A stretch of 64,000 nucleotides of DNA, taken from contig JAKFER010000050.1 of assembly GCA_036675565.1 (NCBI GenBank), positions 1 through 64,000 of the forward strand, written 5' to 3'. Below are positions 35,412-45,408 of this stretch, one piece after another (position 1 is the first letter of the stretch; the number at the start of each line of letters is the position of its first letter). This stretch comes from JACCYQ01 sp036675565 (GTDB lineage Bacteria; Bacteroidota; Bacteroidia; Chitinophagales; Chitinophagaceae). The position numbers were made by a program, and so were the translations under genes. Under the pieces are notes generated by a model, which saw nothing but the letters and a program-made list of their open reading frames with translations, ran no database searches and was not told where the DNA came from.

Positions 35412-38400
35412 TTATTTCAGTAAAGAAATATCACCTTTAAATACAAGAACTTCATTATTGTCACAAACTACCTCGCATGCATACACGTAAACATCAGGGT
35501 TTAATTGCTTGCCTTTATAGGTTCCGTCCCACCCAGCCCCGGCATCATTGGCCGTGAAATTCAGTCGCTCAAATACTAACTCTCCCCAACGATTAAACAC
35601 TCTTAATGCTTTGATATTGGATACACCTGAACCTCTTGGATAAAATACATCATTGACACCATCACTGTTAGGCGAAAATGAATTGGGAATAAAGAGGTTG
35701 CCATTATTACAGGTAACCCTGATGGTTACATCATCTGCCCAAACACAACCTGCACTGTTTTTAACTTCCAGGAAGTAACGGGTAGTTTCCCGTGGGTTTG
35801 CAAAAGGTTCCGGGCAGCTGGCACAATTCACAAATGCAGCTGGTGTCCATCTCCAACTGGTTACATCAGGAGAATACGTTGGTTTCAATTGATGTGTGGA
35901 CCCTGCGGCAATGGTTACATCCTCCCCTGCATCAACAACTGGCAATGGTGTTACATGTACCAAAATAGTTGCTGTATCACTGAAACAATGGTCACCATCT
36001 GTTGCAATCACACGGTATTCCATGGATTTGTTTGGACGTGCAACAGGATCCGCGATATTATATTTATTTAATCCTTCTGATGGCGACCAATTATATTGAT
36101 CCGCACCTGAAGCCAGGAGTTGAATGGATTGCCCCGCACAAATACTGTCACCCGGAGAAACGGTTAACGATTGTGGCTGACGTACCCTCATTTTTACTGA
36201 ATCTGTACTGGTACATCCAAATTCATTCGTCCCGGTTACGTAATAAATATTATCCTGAGATGGTTTTGCAAATGGTTGTGGACAAGATGTACAACCCAGG
36301 TCATTGGATAATTTCCATTCATAACTTAAAGCACCCGTGGGTTTTAACTGAACCGAATCGCCCAGGCATACGATGCCATCTGTACCTGCATTTACCTGTG
36401 GTAACGGAAATATAGTCAGCTTACTTTTTGCACTGTCAGTACAACCCTTATCATCCATTACAGTAGCTGTTACATCAAATGTTCCGGGTGTTGTATATGA
36501 TTTTACAGGAGGAACTTGATCATTAAATTTTTCACCAGCACCAAAATCCCATTGCCAATTTAAGCTGCCTGCATCTCCACGTTTTAATTTGGCATTCCAT
36601 TGTATGGTTGCTGGCATACAAGCTGCAGTATCACCGGGCAATTCTATTAACGGGCTTGCATAAACGCTGATCGTATCTTTCAGTACTACCTGGTCAGTGC
36701 AACCATTCAGTGTAGTAACTCGCAGGCTGATTGAATAATGACCCGGTTTTGAAAAATAATGCGAAGGGTTTTGCTGATCGCTTTGAGTACCATCACCAAA
36801 ATCCCAATGATAACTTTGTACCATGTCATTGGTTTCTGTGGTATTGATAAATTGAATATTACCCTCATCACATAGCATATATTTATCCATTTCAAAGCCA
36901 GCAGTAACATCCATAACACGAATCGTATCCGTTCCCATTATTGGTACTGAACAACCACTAGGATCTATTAATATCATTTTCGGCAGGTAATTGCCCGGAA
37001 CAGTATATGTATGAGAAACAATGGAATCTGTTGTTGCCAGTGTATTTCCATCGCTAAAATCCCAGATAAATGAAGAACGGTTATGTGTACTCGCAATAAA
37101 TTTTACTGTTAAGGGATTACATCCCACCGGGGGTTGATAGCTGAATGTACCCCGAGGACCACGTACTTCAATGCGCTTTGTAAATACATCTGTACATCCA
37201 CCCGGACCCGTTGCTGTTAATGTTGCCATATAAATACCGGGTATTGTATAGTAATGCGAGGGACCAGGCATTTCTGAAGTATTGCCATCTCCAAAATCAT
37301 ATTTTAAATGTGTATAGTTTTCAGAAGTATTTTTAAAATGGACCAATAATGGAGGGCATGAACTTAATGTGTCTGATACTGTAAAAGATGCTTTAGGAAA
37401 ACTGATTTGTACATAAGCCTGCTTTTTGATGGAATCAACACATCCATACCTGTCAGTAACCAATAACCGGATATCATATGATCCAACATTGCTGTAGGTA
37501 TGTTGAGGATTTGTCAGATCAGCTGATATTCCATCACCAAATTGCCATTGATATTTCAGATCATAGCCTGTTGAAAGGTTTTCAAACTGAATAGGTTTAT
37601 CCGTGCAGGATATTGAATCTGCAGAAAGAAAATCTGCTTTGGGTTGAGCAATAATCACAGATTTCGCTTTGCTGATCATATCTGTACAACCATAACTATC
37701 GGTGACTGTGAGCGCAACTTTATATTCACCTGCTTTTTGGTAATAATGATTGAAAGGTTGAAATCCGTTTGAATCAATCGTGCCATCACCGAAATTCCAA
37801 TTCCATTTAATAATAGCATGATTGCCATCGGTAGAAGAAAGATCTTTAAATGAAATACCTGATTCTCCAAGGCATGCACCCGGCACACCTGGCTCAAAAT
37901 CAGCAGTAGGCCCAAAGACGTTTATCAGCAAAGAATAAGTATCTGTACATTCCAGCAAATCTGTTATAGAAAGTGAAACTGTATAATTACCCGCTTTTAA
38001 ATACTGGTGACTGGTGTTTCCTGCTGAAGTAGCATTCGTTCCATCACCAAAATCCCATGACCAGGATGCAATATTATCAGCGTTAATTTTGAGCGCAGAA
38101 AAGTTTATGGCAGTTCCTTTGCAAACTTCGGTTGCATCAGCACGAAAGTTTGCTTTTTCATTTATCACCTGCACCGTTTGACGGGTTGAATGCGTACAAC
38201 TGCCGTTGGTAATATTTAATATCACTTCATAAGTTCCCGGTTTGGTATATTGATGTTGAGGATTGACTTCTGAAGATGATTGTCCATCACCAAATAACCA
38301 TTGATAACTAACAGCACCGATGGATTGATCCTTAAAATCAACGGTGAATTTTTCAGAACAGTTTTGCGTGAAGCCAAAACTGGCAATGGGAGGTTTTATG

Positions 38401-40211
38401 TAAACCATCTTCTTATACTCAATGGTATCCGCACAAGTATTGCTCCAGGTAATGAGCTGAACATCAAACCATCCCGTATCCTGGTATTCATGTACAGGAT
38501 GCTGTGCAACACCCGTTGTTCCATCACCAAAATCCCATAACCATTGATCAGGTTCACCAGTACTTAAATCTGTAAAACTTACAGGTTGAAAAGCACAAAC
38601 ATTTGAAGAACCGACTGAAAAATTTGCTGCAGGTTTTTCACCCGCACGAACAGCTTCTTTAAAAGTTGTGGTTTTCGTACATCCGCTGCCGGTAGTAATG
38701 GTTAATGATATATCAAAAGTACCTCCAGTTGTATAAGTATGAACAGGTTTAATCGCTGAACTTGTATTACCATCCCCAAAATCCCAATGATAAGTAGCAA
38801 TGGATTCATTTGCTGTAATGGTTGCTGATGGCTTAATCGTTACCGGTATACAACCCAGGGCCGGAAGATTATTCAATACAATGGATGGTTCCTGGATTTT
38901 AATATACTGCGCTTTGGTAACGGTATCGCTGCAACCATTACTGTTAGTTGAAATCAACCTTACTGTAAAATTTCCTGTTTTGGTGTACGTATGAACCGGG
39001 TTAGCGGCAGATGATGTATTTCCATCTCCAAAATTCCAAACATAAGTTTGCGCTCCGGTTGATGTATTGGAAAAATTTACTGTGAATGGAACCTGGCATC
39101 CTGTGGTTTTATTTACACTGAAATTGGTTACGGGTTTCGATTTTATAATGATACTTTTCGAAACTGAATCTTTACATCCGCCAAAATCATTCACCAGTTT
39201 GATAATATAAGTACCTGCTGCAGTAAATGTTTTCTTTGGATGAATGGCAGTTGATGTTGTACCATCTCCAAAATACCAGGTTGATTTTCCCGGAATGGGT
39301 AATGAAGTATTATTGAACTGGATCGCATTACCCTCACAAATGGCACCACTGGTATTAAATGAAGAATTCACCGTACCAATACTTACCAGGTTTGCTTTTA
39401 TAACCGTATCAATACAACCCAAACTGGATGCTGTTATCAGGGAAACCGAATAGGTACCATCCTTTGTATACGTATGTTGCGGATCTTTCAGTGTGCTGCT
39501 GTTCCCATCACCAAAATTCCACTTATAATTCAAAATTCCCGTACCTGTTGATGTGTTACTGAATTGAATAGTTACCGGTGATGCACAAACGCCGGGACTA
39601 GTATTGGTAAATTCAGCTTTTACTCCATTACTGGTATTAACTAATTTGTTTTTGCTAATGGTTTCTACGCAGCCAAAACTATTCGTTACTCTTAAGGTAA
39701 CTGTAAAGTTGCCAGCCGAAGTATAAGTATGTGATGGGTGTGTAAGTTCGCTGGTAGTACCATCTCCAAAATCCCAACTGTATTTTAAAATGCTACCGGA
39801 TGATGTTGTGGTTTTATTGGTGAAATTAACTTTGAGAGGAAAGCATCCGGTAGAATCTGTCAATGTAAAGTCGACTACCGGTTTTGGGTGAACGATTATA
39901 TAATTTTGTTTTGTTATTGAATCTGCGCCACTGGCATTTTTGATGACCAGTTTAATATTATAAGTTCCAGGCGAAAAATAGGTTGCGGATGGATTTTTTA
40001 AGGATGTTATAACCCCATTGCCCAGGTCCCAGCGCCATTGTGTTGGATTGCCCTTAGAAAGATCTGTAAACTGGATAACCATTGGCGAACAGCCGGAGAC
40101 AGGAGTTGCTGAAAAATCCGCAGCCAATTGTGCGAACAACCTGCCCTGTATAAAAATCAGGAAAATAAAAATGACAATTACCCGAATACGGTAATAGGTC
40201 AAAGCAGTCAT
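35412..40211 (-). CDS. Giant PKD-repeat surface protein with gliding-type C-terminal domain
   Basis: A 1599-residue exported protein. An N-terminal signal peptide (FIFLIFIQGRLFAQ) is followed by 15 PKD repeats I can count by their W-x-FGDG cores, one about every 85-90 residues up to about 1270. Variant cores are WDLGNG (first), FSDG (13th) and FGAG (15th). Three Ig-like segments with paired Cys follow (about 1270-1505). The last 90 residues, FIPNSFSPNSDGVNDVF through FKGDISLLK, are the gliding-motility-associated C-terminal (type B T9SS) domain. It is probably a cell-surface adhesin, exported by T9SS with the downstream PorP/SprF. Confidence 0.93.
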   Translation of the reverse strand: MTALTYYRIRVIVIFIFLIFIQGRLFAQLAADFSATPVSGCSPMVIQFTDLSKGNPTQWRWDLGNGVITSLKNPSATYFSPGTYNIKLVIKNASGADSITKQNYIIVHPKPVVDFTLTDSTGCFPLKVNFTNKTTTSSGSILKYSWDFGDGTTSELTHPSHTYTSAGNFTVTLRVTNSFGCVETISKNKLVNTSNGVKAEFTNTSPGVCASPVTIQFSNTSTGTGILNYKWNFGDGNSSTLKDPQHTYTKDGTYSVSLITASSLGCIDTVIKANLVSIGTVNSSFNTSGAICEGNAIQFNNTSLPIPGKSTWYFGDGTTSTAIHPKKTFTAAGTYIIKLVNDFGGCKDSVSKSIIIKSKPVTNFSVNKTTGCQVPFTVNFSNTSTGAQTYVWNFGDGNTSSAANPVHTYTKTGNFTVRLISTNSNGCSDTVTKAQYIKIQEPSIVLNNLPALGCIPVTIKPSATITANESIATYHWDFGDGNTSSAIKPVHTYTTGGTFDISLTITTGSGCTKTTTFKEAVRAGEKPAANFSVGSSNVCAFQPVSFTDLSTGEPDQWLWDFGDGTTGVAQHPVHEYQDTGWFDVQLITWSNTCADTIEYKKMVYIKPPIASFGFTQNCSEKFTVDFKDQSIGAVSYQWLFGDGQSSSEVNPQHQYTKPGTYEVILNITNGSCTHSTRQTVQVINEKANFRADATEVCKGTAINFSALKINADNIASWSWDFGDGTNATSAGNTSHQYLKAGNYTVSLSITDLLECTDTYSLLINVFGPTADFEPGVPGACLGESGISFKDLSSTDGNHAIIKWNWNFGDGTIDSNGFQPFNHYYQKAGEYKVALTVTDSYGCTDMISKAKSVIIAQPKADFLSADSISCTDKPIQFENLSTGYDLKYQWQFGDGISADLTNPQHTYSNVGSYDIRLLVTDRYGCVDSIKKQAYVQISFPKASFTVSDTLSSCPPLLVHFKNTSENYTHLKYDFGDGNTSEMPGPSHYYTIPGIYMATLTATGPGGCTDVFTKRIEVRGPRGTFSYQPPVGCNPLTVKFIASTHNRSSFIWDFSDGNTLATTDSIVSHTYTVPGNYLPKMILIDPSGCSVPIMGTDTIRVMDVTAGFEMDKYMLCDEGNIQFINTTETNDMVQSYHWDFGDGTQSDQQNPSHYFSKPGHYSISLRVTTLNGCTDQVVLKDTISVYASPLIELPGDTAACMPATIQWNAKLKRGDAGSLNWQWDFGAGEKFNDQVPPVKSYTTPGTFDVTATVMDDKGCTDSAKSKLTIFPLPQVNAGTDGIVCLGDSVQLKPTGALSYEWKLSNDLGCTSCPQPFAKPSQDNIYYVTGTNEFGCTSTDSVKMRVRQPQSLTVSPGDSICAGQSIQLLASGADQYNWSPSEGLNKYNIADPVARPNKSMEYRVIATDGDHCFSDTATILVHVTPLPVVDAGEDVTIAAGSTHQLKPTYSPDVTSWRWTPAAFVNCASCPEPFANPRETTRYFLEVKNSAGCVWADDVTIRVTCNNGNLFIPNSFSPNSDGVNDVFYPRGSGVSNIKALRVFNRWGELVFERLNFTANDAGAGWDGTYKGKQLNPDVYVYACEVVCDNNEVLVFKGDISLLK

Positions 40212-40347
40212 AGGATTGGCCTTGATGGGTTACTTAAATAGAATATTGGTGAAGAGGTAAAGGAATTCCGTTCTCTTTTATCTCTTATTAGCTTTAACGA
40301 AAGATTATTGTATTTATTCTACCCCTGTAAAAATTTTCAAATAAAAA

Positions 40348-40371
40348 ACCCCGGCATGAAAATACCGGGGT
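40348..40371 (-). terminator. Terminator of yceI-like gene
   Basis: ACCCCGG/CCGGGGT stem with T6 on the minus strand, 20 bases beyond the stop at 40391. Confidence 0.85.
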
Positions 40372-40390
40372 CACTATTAAAATTTAATTA

Positions 40391-40921
40391 TTATTGTTTG
40401 ATCAATTGCACTTCACATTCAATTCGGATCTCGTTACTTGCAACCACTTGCCCAGCCTCAGTTACGGAATCCCAGGATAAATTAAAATCTTTTCGATTGA
40501 TCTTACCTGTTACAGTAAACCCAGCTTTCGTTTGTCCATAACCATCTTTTACAATCCCTGCATATTCCACATTCACTGTTACTTCCTTACTAACGCCTCT
40601 TATAGTTAAAGTGCCTGTCATTTTATATGCATTCCCGGATTCTTCAAAATGCTTGCCTTCAAATCGTAGTTCTTCATGTTCCGCTGCTGCAAAAAAATCG
40701 GGTGATTTTAAATGCGTATCGCGTTGTTCATTATTAGTATCAATGGAATCAATATCAGCTGTAACAAGTATTTTAGAAGCTTTTGTAAAATCCTCATCAT
40801 CAGTTTCCACTTCAATATTAAATTTTCTAAAGTACCCGGTCACATTGGTGATCATCAGGTGCTTTACTTTAAATTTAAATTCACTATGTGCGGGATCTAC
40901 AACCCATTTTGTATTTGCCAT
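40391..40921 (-). CDS. YceI family protein
   Basis: A 176-residue lipocalin-like beta-barrel that binds isoprenoid-type lipids in characterised relatives. Motifs include WVVDPAHSEFKFKVKHLMITNVTGYF at the N-terminus, FTKASKILVTADIDSIDT, RDTHLKSPDFF, LTIRGVSKEVTVNVE and GKINRKDFNLSW. There is no signal peptide, so it may remain in the cytoplasm, unlike periplasmic YceI of E. coli. Monocistronic, with its own terminator. Confidence 0.92.
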   Translation of the reverse strand: MANTKWVVDPAHSEFKFKVKHLMITNVTGYFRKFNIEVETDDEDFTKASKILVTADIDSIDTNNEQRDTHLKSPDFFAAAEHEELRFEGKHFEESGNAYKMTGTLTIRGVSKEVTVNVEYAGIVKDGYGQTKAGFTVTGKINRKDFNLSWDSVTEAGQVVASNEIRIECEVQLIKQ

Positions 40922-40990
40922 TTTACTTTTTTTATTTGAAACAATAAAGAATATTACACTTATAAAACAGCAAAAAAACGATGCCAGTGA

Positions 40991-41773
40991 TTATTGTGAT
41001 TTTTTGGAATCAGCATCGGCATTTAAAAATGGCTTTAATATATCTATGGGAATGGGGAAAATAGTGGTTGTGGCATTATTACCTGAAGAAATTTCAATTA
41101 GCGTTTGAAGATAACGCAATGTCAAAGCGGTAGGTTGTTTTGCCAAAATTTCCGATGCATCCGCTAATCTTTGGGAGGCCTGGAATTCACCTTCAGCCGC
41201 AATAACTTTGGAACGTCTTTCCCTTTCGGCTTCTGCCTGCCTGGCCATAGCCCGCTGCATTTCCTGCGAAAGCTCTATTTGCTTTACTTCAACATTTGAC
41301 ACTTTTACACCCCATGGTTCTGTTTGGGCATCAATAATCTGTTGCAGTTTTTGGTTGATCTTATCACGCTGCGAAAGCAAGTCATCCAATTCTGACTGTC
41401 CTAATACACTTCGTAAAGTAGTCTGTGAAATTTGTGAAGTCGCAGCATAGAAGTTTTCTACCTGCACAATGGCTCTTTGAGGTTCCACTACGCGGAAATA
41501 AACCACTGCATTCACTTTAATGGATACATTATCCTGCGTAATAACATCCTGTGGCGGAACGTCATGAACGATGGTTCTCAAACTTACTTTCACCATTTTA
41601 TCAATTAGCGGAATCAGGAATATCAAACCCGGTCCTTTAATACCATCACCCACAATTCTACCCAACCTAAAAATAACGCCTCTTTCATATTCTCTTAAAA
41701 TCCGGATTGCATTAGAAAGAATTAGCAAACCTAAAACGACTATGACGGTAAGTAGAATGGGATAATCTTGCAT
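40991..41773 (-). CDS. Slipin (stomatin-like SPFH protein)
   Basis: A 260-residue membrane protein. A hydrophobic N-terminal anchor (about 5-25) precedes the SPFH domain: EYERGVIFRLGRI, KGPGLIFLIPLIDKMVKVSLR, DVPPQDVITQDNVSIKVNAVVYFRV. The helix with EMQRAMARQAEAERERRSKVIAAEGE is the oligomerising stretch. Slipin and NfeD form a conserved pair. It lies 16 bases downstream of the NfeD gene and is likely cotranscribed. The C-terminus (NNATTTIFPIPIDIL) is typical of slipins. Confidence 0.94.
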   Translation of the reverse strand: MQDYPILLTVIVVLGLLILSNAIRILREYERGVIFRLGRIVGDGIKGPGLIFLIPLIDKMVKVSLRTIVHDVPPQDVITQDNVSIKVNAVVYFRVVEPQRAIVQVENFYAATSQISQTTLRSVLGQSELDDLLSQRDKINQKLQQIIDAQTEPWGVKVSNVEVKQIELSQEMQRAMARQAEAERERRSKVIAAEGEFQASQRLADASEILAKQPTALTLRYLQTLIEISSGNNATTTIFPIPIDILKPFLNADADSKKSQ

Positions 41774-41789
41774 GGTATATTTATTTTGG

Positions 41790-43061
41790 TTAAATAATTT
41801 CTACAAATAATTTAAAATCCTTAAAGGACGTTACCCGCACTTTTTGTCCCTTTTCAATTTTCCCACTTACGGATTCTGCCATCCATCTTTCACCCATTAC
41901 CATTATATATCCCGTTGTTTCAATTTCTTCCAGGGCTTCGCCAGATTGTCCCACCAAGCCAGGCATACCGGTTACCTGTTTGCCTTTTTGCGCTCTTAAT
42001 CCCATACCAATAACAAACAAGAAAAACAAAGCGGTTACAATAGTTGCAGTTATGATCACTGATTTTGAAATGCTGATGAGTCCTGTAAAATTATCTTCTT
42101 TGATTAACATTAAGGAGCCCATAAAAAGTGCTATCACGCCTCCAATGGCCAATAAACCATGACTGACCACTTTGATCTCCAGGATAAAAAGTATAATTGC
42201 CAATACTATCAAGGCTACACCAGCATAATTAACAGGCAAAGTATTCATTGCATAAAATGCAAGAATAATACTGATGGCACCAATGATGCCAGGGAAAACA
42301 GCACCTGGGTTATATATTTCGAACAATAGCCCATAGAATCCCAGCAACATTAAAATATAAGCGATATTGGGATCGCTGATAATATTCAAAAGCTTTTCAG
42401 CAAAACTCATCTCAATGGGTTCAATTACGGCCCGGCTTGTTTGCAAAACAAAATTGCCCTCTTCCACCTCAACTTTTTTTCCATCAACCCGCTGCAAAAG
42501 TGTTTGAAGGTTAGGAGCAATCAAATCAATCACATTGATATCTAGTGCTTCGCTGCTTGTAATTGAATAGCTGTGTCTTACTGCATTTTGCGCCCATTCA
42601 ACATTCCGGTTTCGTTTTTGAGCAATGGTGGTAATAAAGGCTATGGCATCATTGGTGGTTTTTGCATTCATCACCGAATCTGCCCCGCCCTGCATAGAAA
42701 CAGGGTGTGCCGCGCCAATATTGGTACCAGGTGCCATAGCTGCCACATGAGCAGCAAGGGTTATGAAAACACCGGCAGATCCCGCATGTGCTCCATTTGG
42801 TGTTACATAAACAATGATGGGAACAGGTGCATCCAGTATGGCACCGGTTATGGTACGGGTTGATTTAAGCAAGCCACCTGGCGTATTTAAATTGATGACA
42901 AGAGCGGATGCACTTTCTTTTGTTGCATGATCAATTCCTCGTAAAATATAGTCAGCCGTTGCCGGATTAATAGAACCATCTATGGTTATAGTATAAACTT
43001 TTTGTCCAAAAAAAGGTAGTGGAAGAAAAAAAATCAGCCATATCAGAAAAAGCCTTTGCAT
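41790..43061 (-). CDS. NfeD family membrane serine protease-like protein
   Basis: A 423-residue protein with signal peptide (residues 1-20), a ClpP-like domain, transmembrane helices (about 235-365) and a C-terminal OB domain (about 370-423). The catalytic Ser95 (in HAGSAG) and Lys134 (NAKTTND) match the Ser-Lys dyad of the archaeal relative PH1510, which cleaves stomatin. APGTNIGAAHPV is a family signature. The 16-base gap to slipin suggests that they act together. Confidence 0.93.
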   Translation of the reverse strand: MQRLFLIWLIFFLPLPFFGQKVYTITIDGSINPATADYILRGIDHATKESASALVINLNTPGGLLKSTRTITGAILDAPVPIIVYVTPNGAHAGSAGVFITLAAHVAAMAPGTNIGAAHPVSMQGGADSVMNAKTTNDAIAFITTIAQKRNRNVEWAQNAVRHSYSITSSEALDINVIDLIAPNLQTLLQRVDGKKVEVEEGNFVLQTSRAVIEPIEMSFAEKLLNIISDPNIAYILMLLGFYGLLFEIYNPGAVFPGIIGAISIILAFYAMNTLPVNYAGVALIVLAIILFILEIKVVSHGLLAIGGVIALFMGSLMLIKEDNFTGLISISKSVIITATIVTALFFLFVIGMGLRAQKGKQVTGMPGLVGQSGEALEEIETTGYIMVMGERWMAESVSGKIEKGQKVRVTSFKDFKLFVEII

Positions 43062-43277
43062 ATTTGTCCTGGTTATAAGGCGAAGAAAAACCGCCTTTCA
43101 AAAAATATCATCGGCGATGAAATCAATTTACTTAATAATCGTTAGTAAGCCAAGAAATGCTTAATTGGCATAAAAGTAACTTCGGCCCGATTTTAGAGTA
43201 AGAAATTTATAATTTTTTGATTTCATTAAACAAATTCAGCACTAAACTTGCAGCATTTCTATTTCAATCATTAAAAT

Positions 43278-43547
43278 ATGAATTCCAGCGTGATTAAGAA
43301 CATCCAATTTACGCGTTTAGCTAAAGCTACTGGGCGTTTGAGAGAATTTAACTTCAGAAAAATAGCGGGAGCTCCCGAAGAAACATTTCATGTAGATGTA
43401 AGTGATGACAGGGGAAACCGGATTATTTTCAAAATGTTGAAAGATGATGCTGGTGCCTGGAAGATTGCCAATGCCGGTTTACCAGAGTGGATCCAGGAAT
43501 CTGAAAAACAACTTAACGAGTTAATCCAGGAAGAATTAGCCCGCTAA
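43278..43547 (+). CDS. Small conserved protein, copy 2 of a paralogous pair
   Basis: An 89-residue soluble protein related to the 77-residue protein at 4581-4814 by FHVDVSDDRGNRIIFKM and LPEWIQESEKQL. This copy has a longer basic N-terminus (IKNIQFTRLAKATGRLREFNFRKI). No named family is recognised. Expression upstream is uncertain. A hairpin terminator follows at 43633. Confidence 0.7.
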   Translation: MNSSVIKNIQFTRLAKATGRLREFNFRKIAGAPEETFHVDVSDDRGNRIIFKMLKDDAGAWKIANAGLPEWIQESEKQLNELIQEELAR

Positions 43548-43632
43548 TTTTAGCATCACCCTATACTTCGAATAAATCATAAATATCCATTCTAAATGGC
43601 ATATTAGGTTTTGCATAATTTTTTTTAATTGA

Positions 43633-43661
43633 AGCAGCAGGAACAACCTGTTGCTTTTTTT
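43633..43661 (+). terminator. Terminator after small protein copy 2
   Basis: AGCAGCAGG/CCTGTTGCT stem with one G-U pair and T7 tract. It lies 85 bases past the stop of 43278-43547. Confidence 0.82.
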
Positions 43662-43756
43662 ATTAATTAAATGGATCGAATACAACCCAGCATTTTTCTT
43701 CCCCATCATAAATAATGTATTTTTATCTGAACCGGTAATATTTAAATCTTTTGTAG

Positions 43757-45355
43757 ATGAAATTCATTTTGTTCCTGAGCTTACCTGTTTTGATCGCGTT
43801 ACATTCTTGTTCTGATAACAATGCCACAGTAGTTAATGTGCCGCTCGACACTACCATTACTCCTGCCAACGCTATTACCGATCTTTATATTGATAGTATC
43901 ATGTTGGAGGAATATATAAAATCAAAAGGCCAGGAAGATGAAAACGCTTCCTTAATGAGGAATTTTTACAAAAGCCGTAACTATCAATATGCCTGGTTTA
44001 CTTCAAGTGGCATGGGCCAACAAGCCTACGCTTTCTGGAACCTCCATAATCATTTTATTACTTATAGCGGGGACAGCACATTGCATAATGATAAATTGCA
44101 TCGCTCCATGGACCAATTAATGGGTTTGGACTCAACCCAGCGGCCATCCAAAGAAATTATGCGTGAAACGGAAATCCGGTTAACAGATCATTTTTTCCAG
44201 TTTGCACATTATGCCTATGATGGAAAAATAGATCCCGAAGAATTTAAATGGTACATACCCAGGAAAAAAGTGGATGCTTTATCGTTGCTTGACTCTTTGA
44301 TTACTCATAAAGGAAAGGACTATGACGAATGGGCACCAGTGAATAATTTATATAAGCTTATAAAGAATAACCTGCTGTTTTATTATGATCTGCAAAAAAA
44401 CAATTCACTTCCAGCCATTGGCAATCTTGAAAAATCACTTCGCAAAGGAGATAGTGCTCATATAATTCCGGCCATCAAGCAATATTTAACAGCGGTAAAA
44501 GACCTGCCTGAAAATGATTCATCATACATTTTTACTGTTGAATTGGAAAAAGCAGTAAAACAATTTCAAAAACGTTTTGGATTAAAACAGGATGGGGTTA
44601 TAGGAAAAGATTTCGTAAGACAAATGAACGTGGGTATTCAAACAAGAATTGAACAAATGCTGATCAACATGGAAAGAATGCGCTGGTTACCTCCCCGCCC
44701 ACAAGGAACATTTATTGTTGCAAACATCCCATCATTTAAGTTGATCATCATGAATGACAGCAAAAAAGGTTTTGAAACGGATATTGTAGTTGGTAAGGAA
44801 GGCACTAACACAGTAATATTTACTGACAGCTTAAAATATGTTGTTTTCAGCCCTTACTGGAATGTCCCTGCCAGCATAGTTAAAAACGAAATTGCACCGG
44901 CCATTAACAGAAATCCAAATTACATTGCACAGCACAATATGGAAATAACCGGTTACAGTAATGGATTGCCCATTGTTCGCCAAAAACCTGGCGGTAGCAA
45001 TGCACTGGGACTTGTAAAATTCATTTTCCCCAATAATTATAATATTTATTTTCACGACACACCATCCAAATATTTATTTGACAGAGAAAAAAGAGCCTTC
45101 AGTCATGGATGCATCCGGGTAAGAGATGCAGAAAAAATGGCAAATTATCTTTTACAACATCAACCCGAATGGACACCTGAAAAAATAAATGCGGCTATGC
45201 ATTCGGGTGAAGAAAAATGGGTTCCTATAAAAACTACGCTACCTGTTTTTATAACATATTTTACGGTTTGGGTTGATGAAAATAATTTGTTGCATTTTAG
45301 GGATGACATTTACGGACATGATAAAAAAATGGCGGAACATTTATTCAATAAATAA
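43757..45355 (+). CDS. L,D-transpeptidase (YcbB/LdtD-like) lipoprotein
   Basis: A 532-residue envelope lipoprotein. The signal peptide ends in the lipobox LIALHSC (Cys18). It has a long scaffold domain (about 60-280), a peptidoglycan-binding repeat (about 260-295: LEKAVKQFQKRFGLKQDGVIGKDF), then a YkuD catalytic domain with Cys452 in FSHGCIRV. It would form 3-3 crosslinks in peptidoglycan. The layout matches YcbB. The next gene is 53 bases downstream on the same strand. Confidence 0.92.
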   Translation: MKFILFLSLPVLIALHSCSDNNATVVNVPLDTTITPANAITDLYIDSIMLEEYIKSKGQEDENASLMRNFYKSRNYQYAWFTSSGMGQQAYAFWNLHNHFITYSGDSTLHNDKLHRSMDQLMGLDSTQRPSKEIMRETEIRLTDHFFQFAHYAYDGKIDPEEFKWYIPRKKVDALSLLDSLITHKGKDYDEWAPVNNLYKLIKNNLLFYYDLQKNNSLPAIGNLEKSLRKGDSAHIIPAIKQYLTAVKDLPENDSSYIFTVELEKAVKQFQKRFGLKQDGVIGKDFVRQMNVGIQTRIEQMLINMERMRWLPPRPQGTFIVANIPSFKLIIMNDSKKGFETDIVVGKEGTNTVIFTDSLKYVVFSPYWNVPASIVKNEIAPAINRNPNYIAQHNMEITGYSNGLPIVRQKPGGSNALGLVKFIFPNNYNIYFHDTPSKYLFDREKRAFSHGCIRVRDAEKMANYLLQHQPEWTPEKINAAMHSGEEKWVPIKTTLPVFITYFTVWVDENNLLHFRDDIYGHDKKMAEHLFNK

Positions 45356-45408
45356 ATCAGCCCTTATCATTTATTTTGTAGGCCAGGAACTTGAAACATT
45401 ACTTCGGG

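Noticed and set aside
35896..36415. Several plus-strand frames opposite the PKD gene
   Set aside because: Low-complexity complement of the repeat-rich PKD coding sequence; no start context and no independent features.
35412..40211. Regularly spaced repeats, considered as CRISPR
   Set aside because: Spacing is about 260 bases and the units code the FGDG core of PKD domains, in frame. CRISPR repeats are spaced by 25-50 bases.
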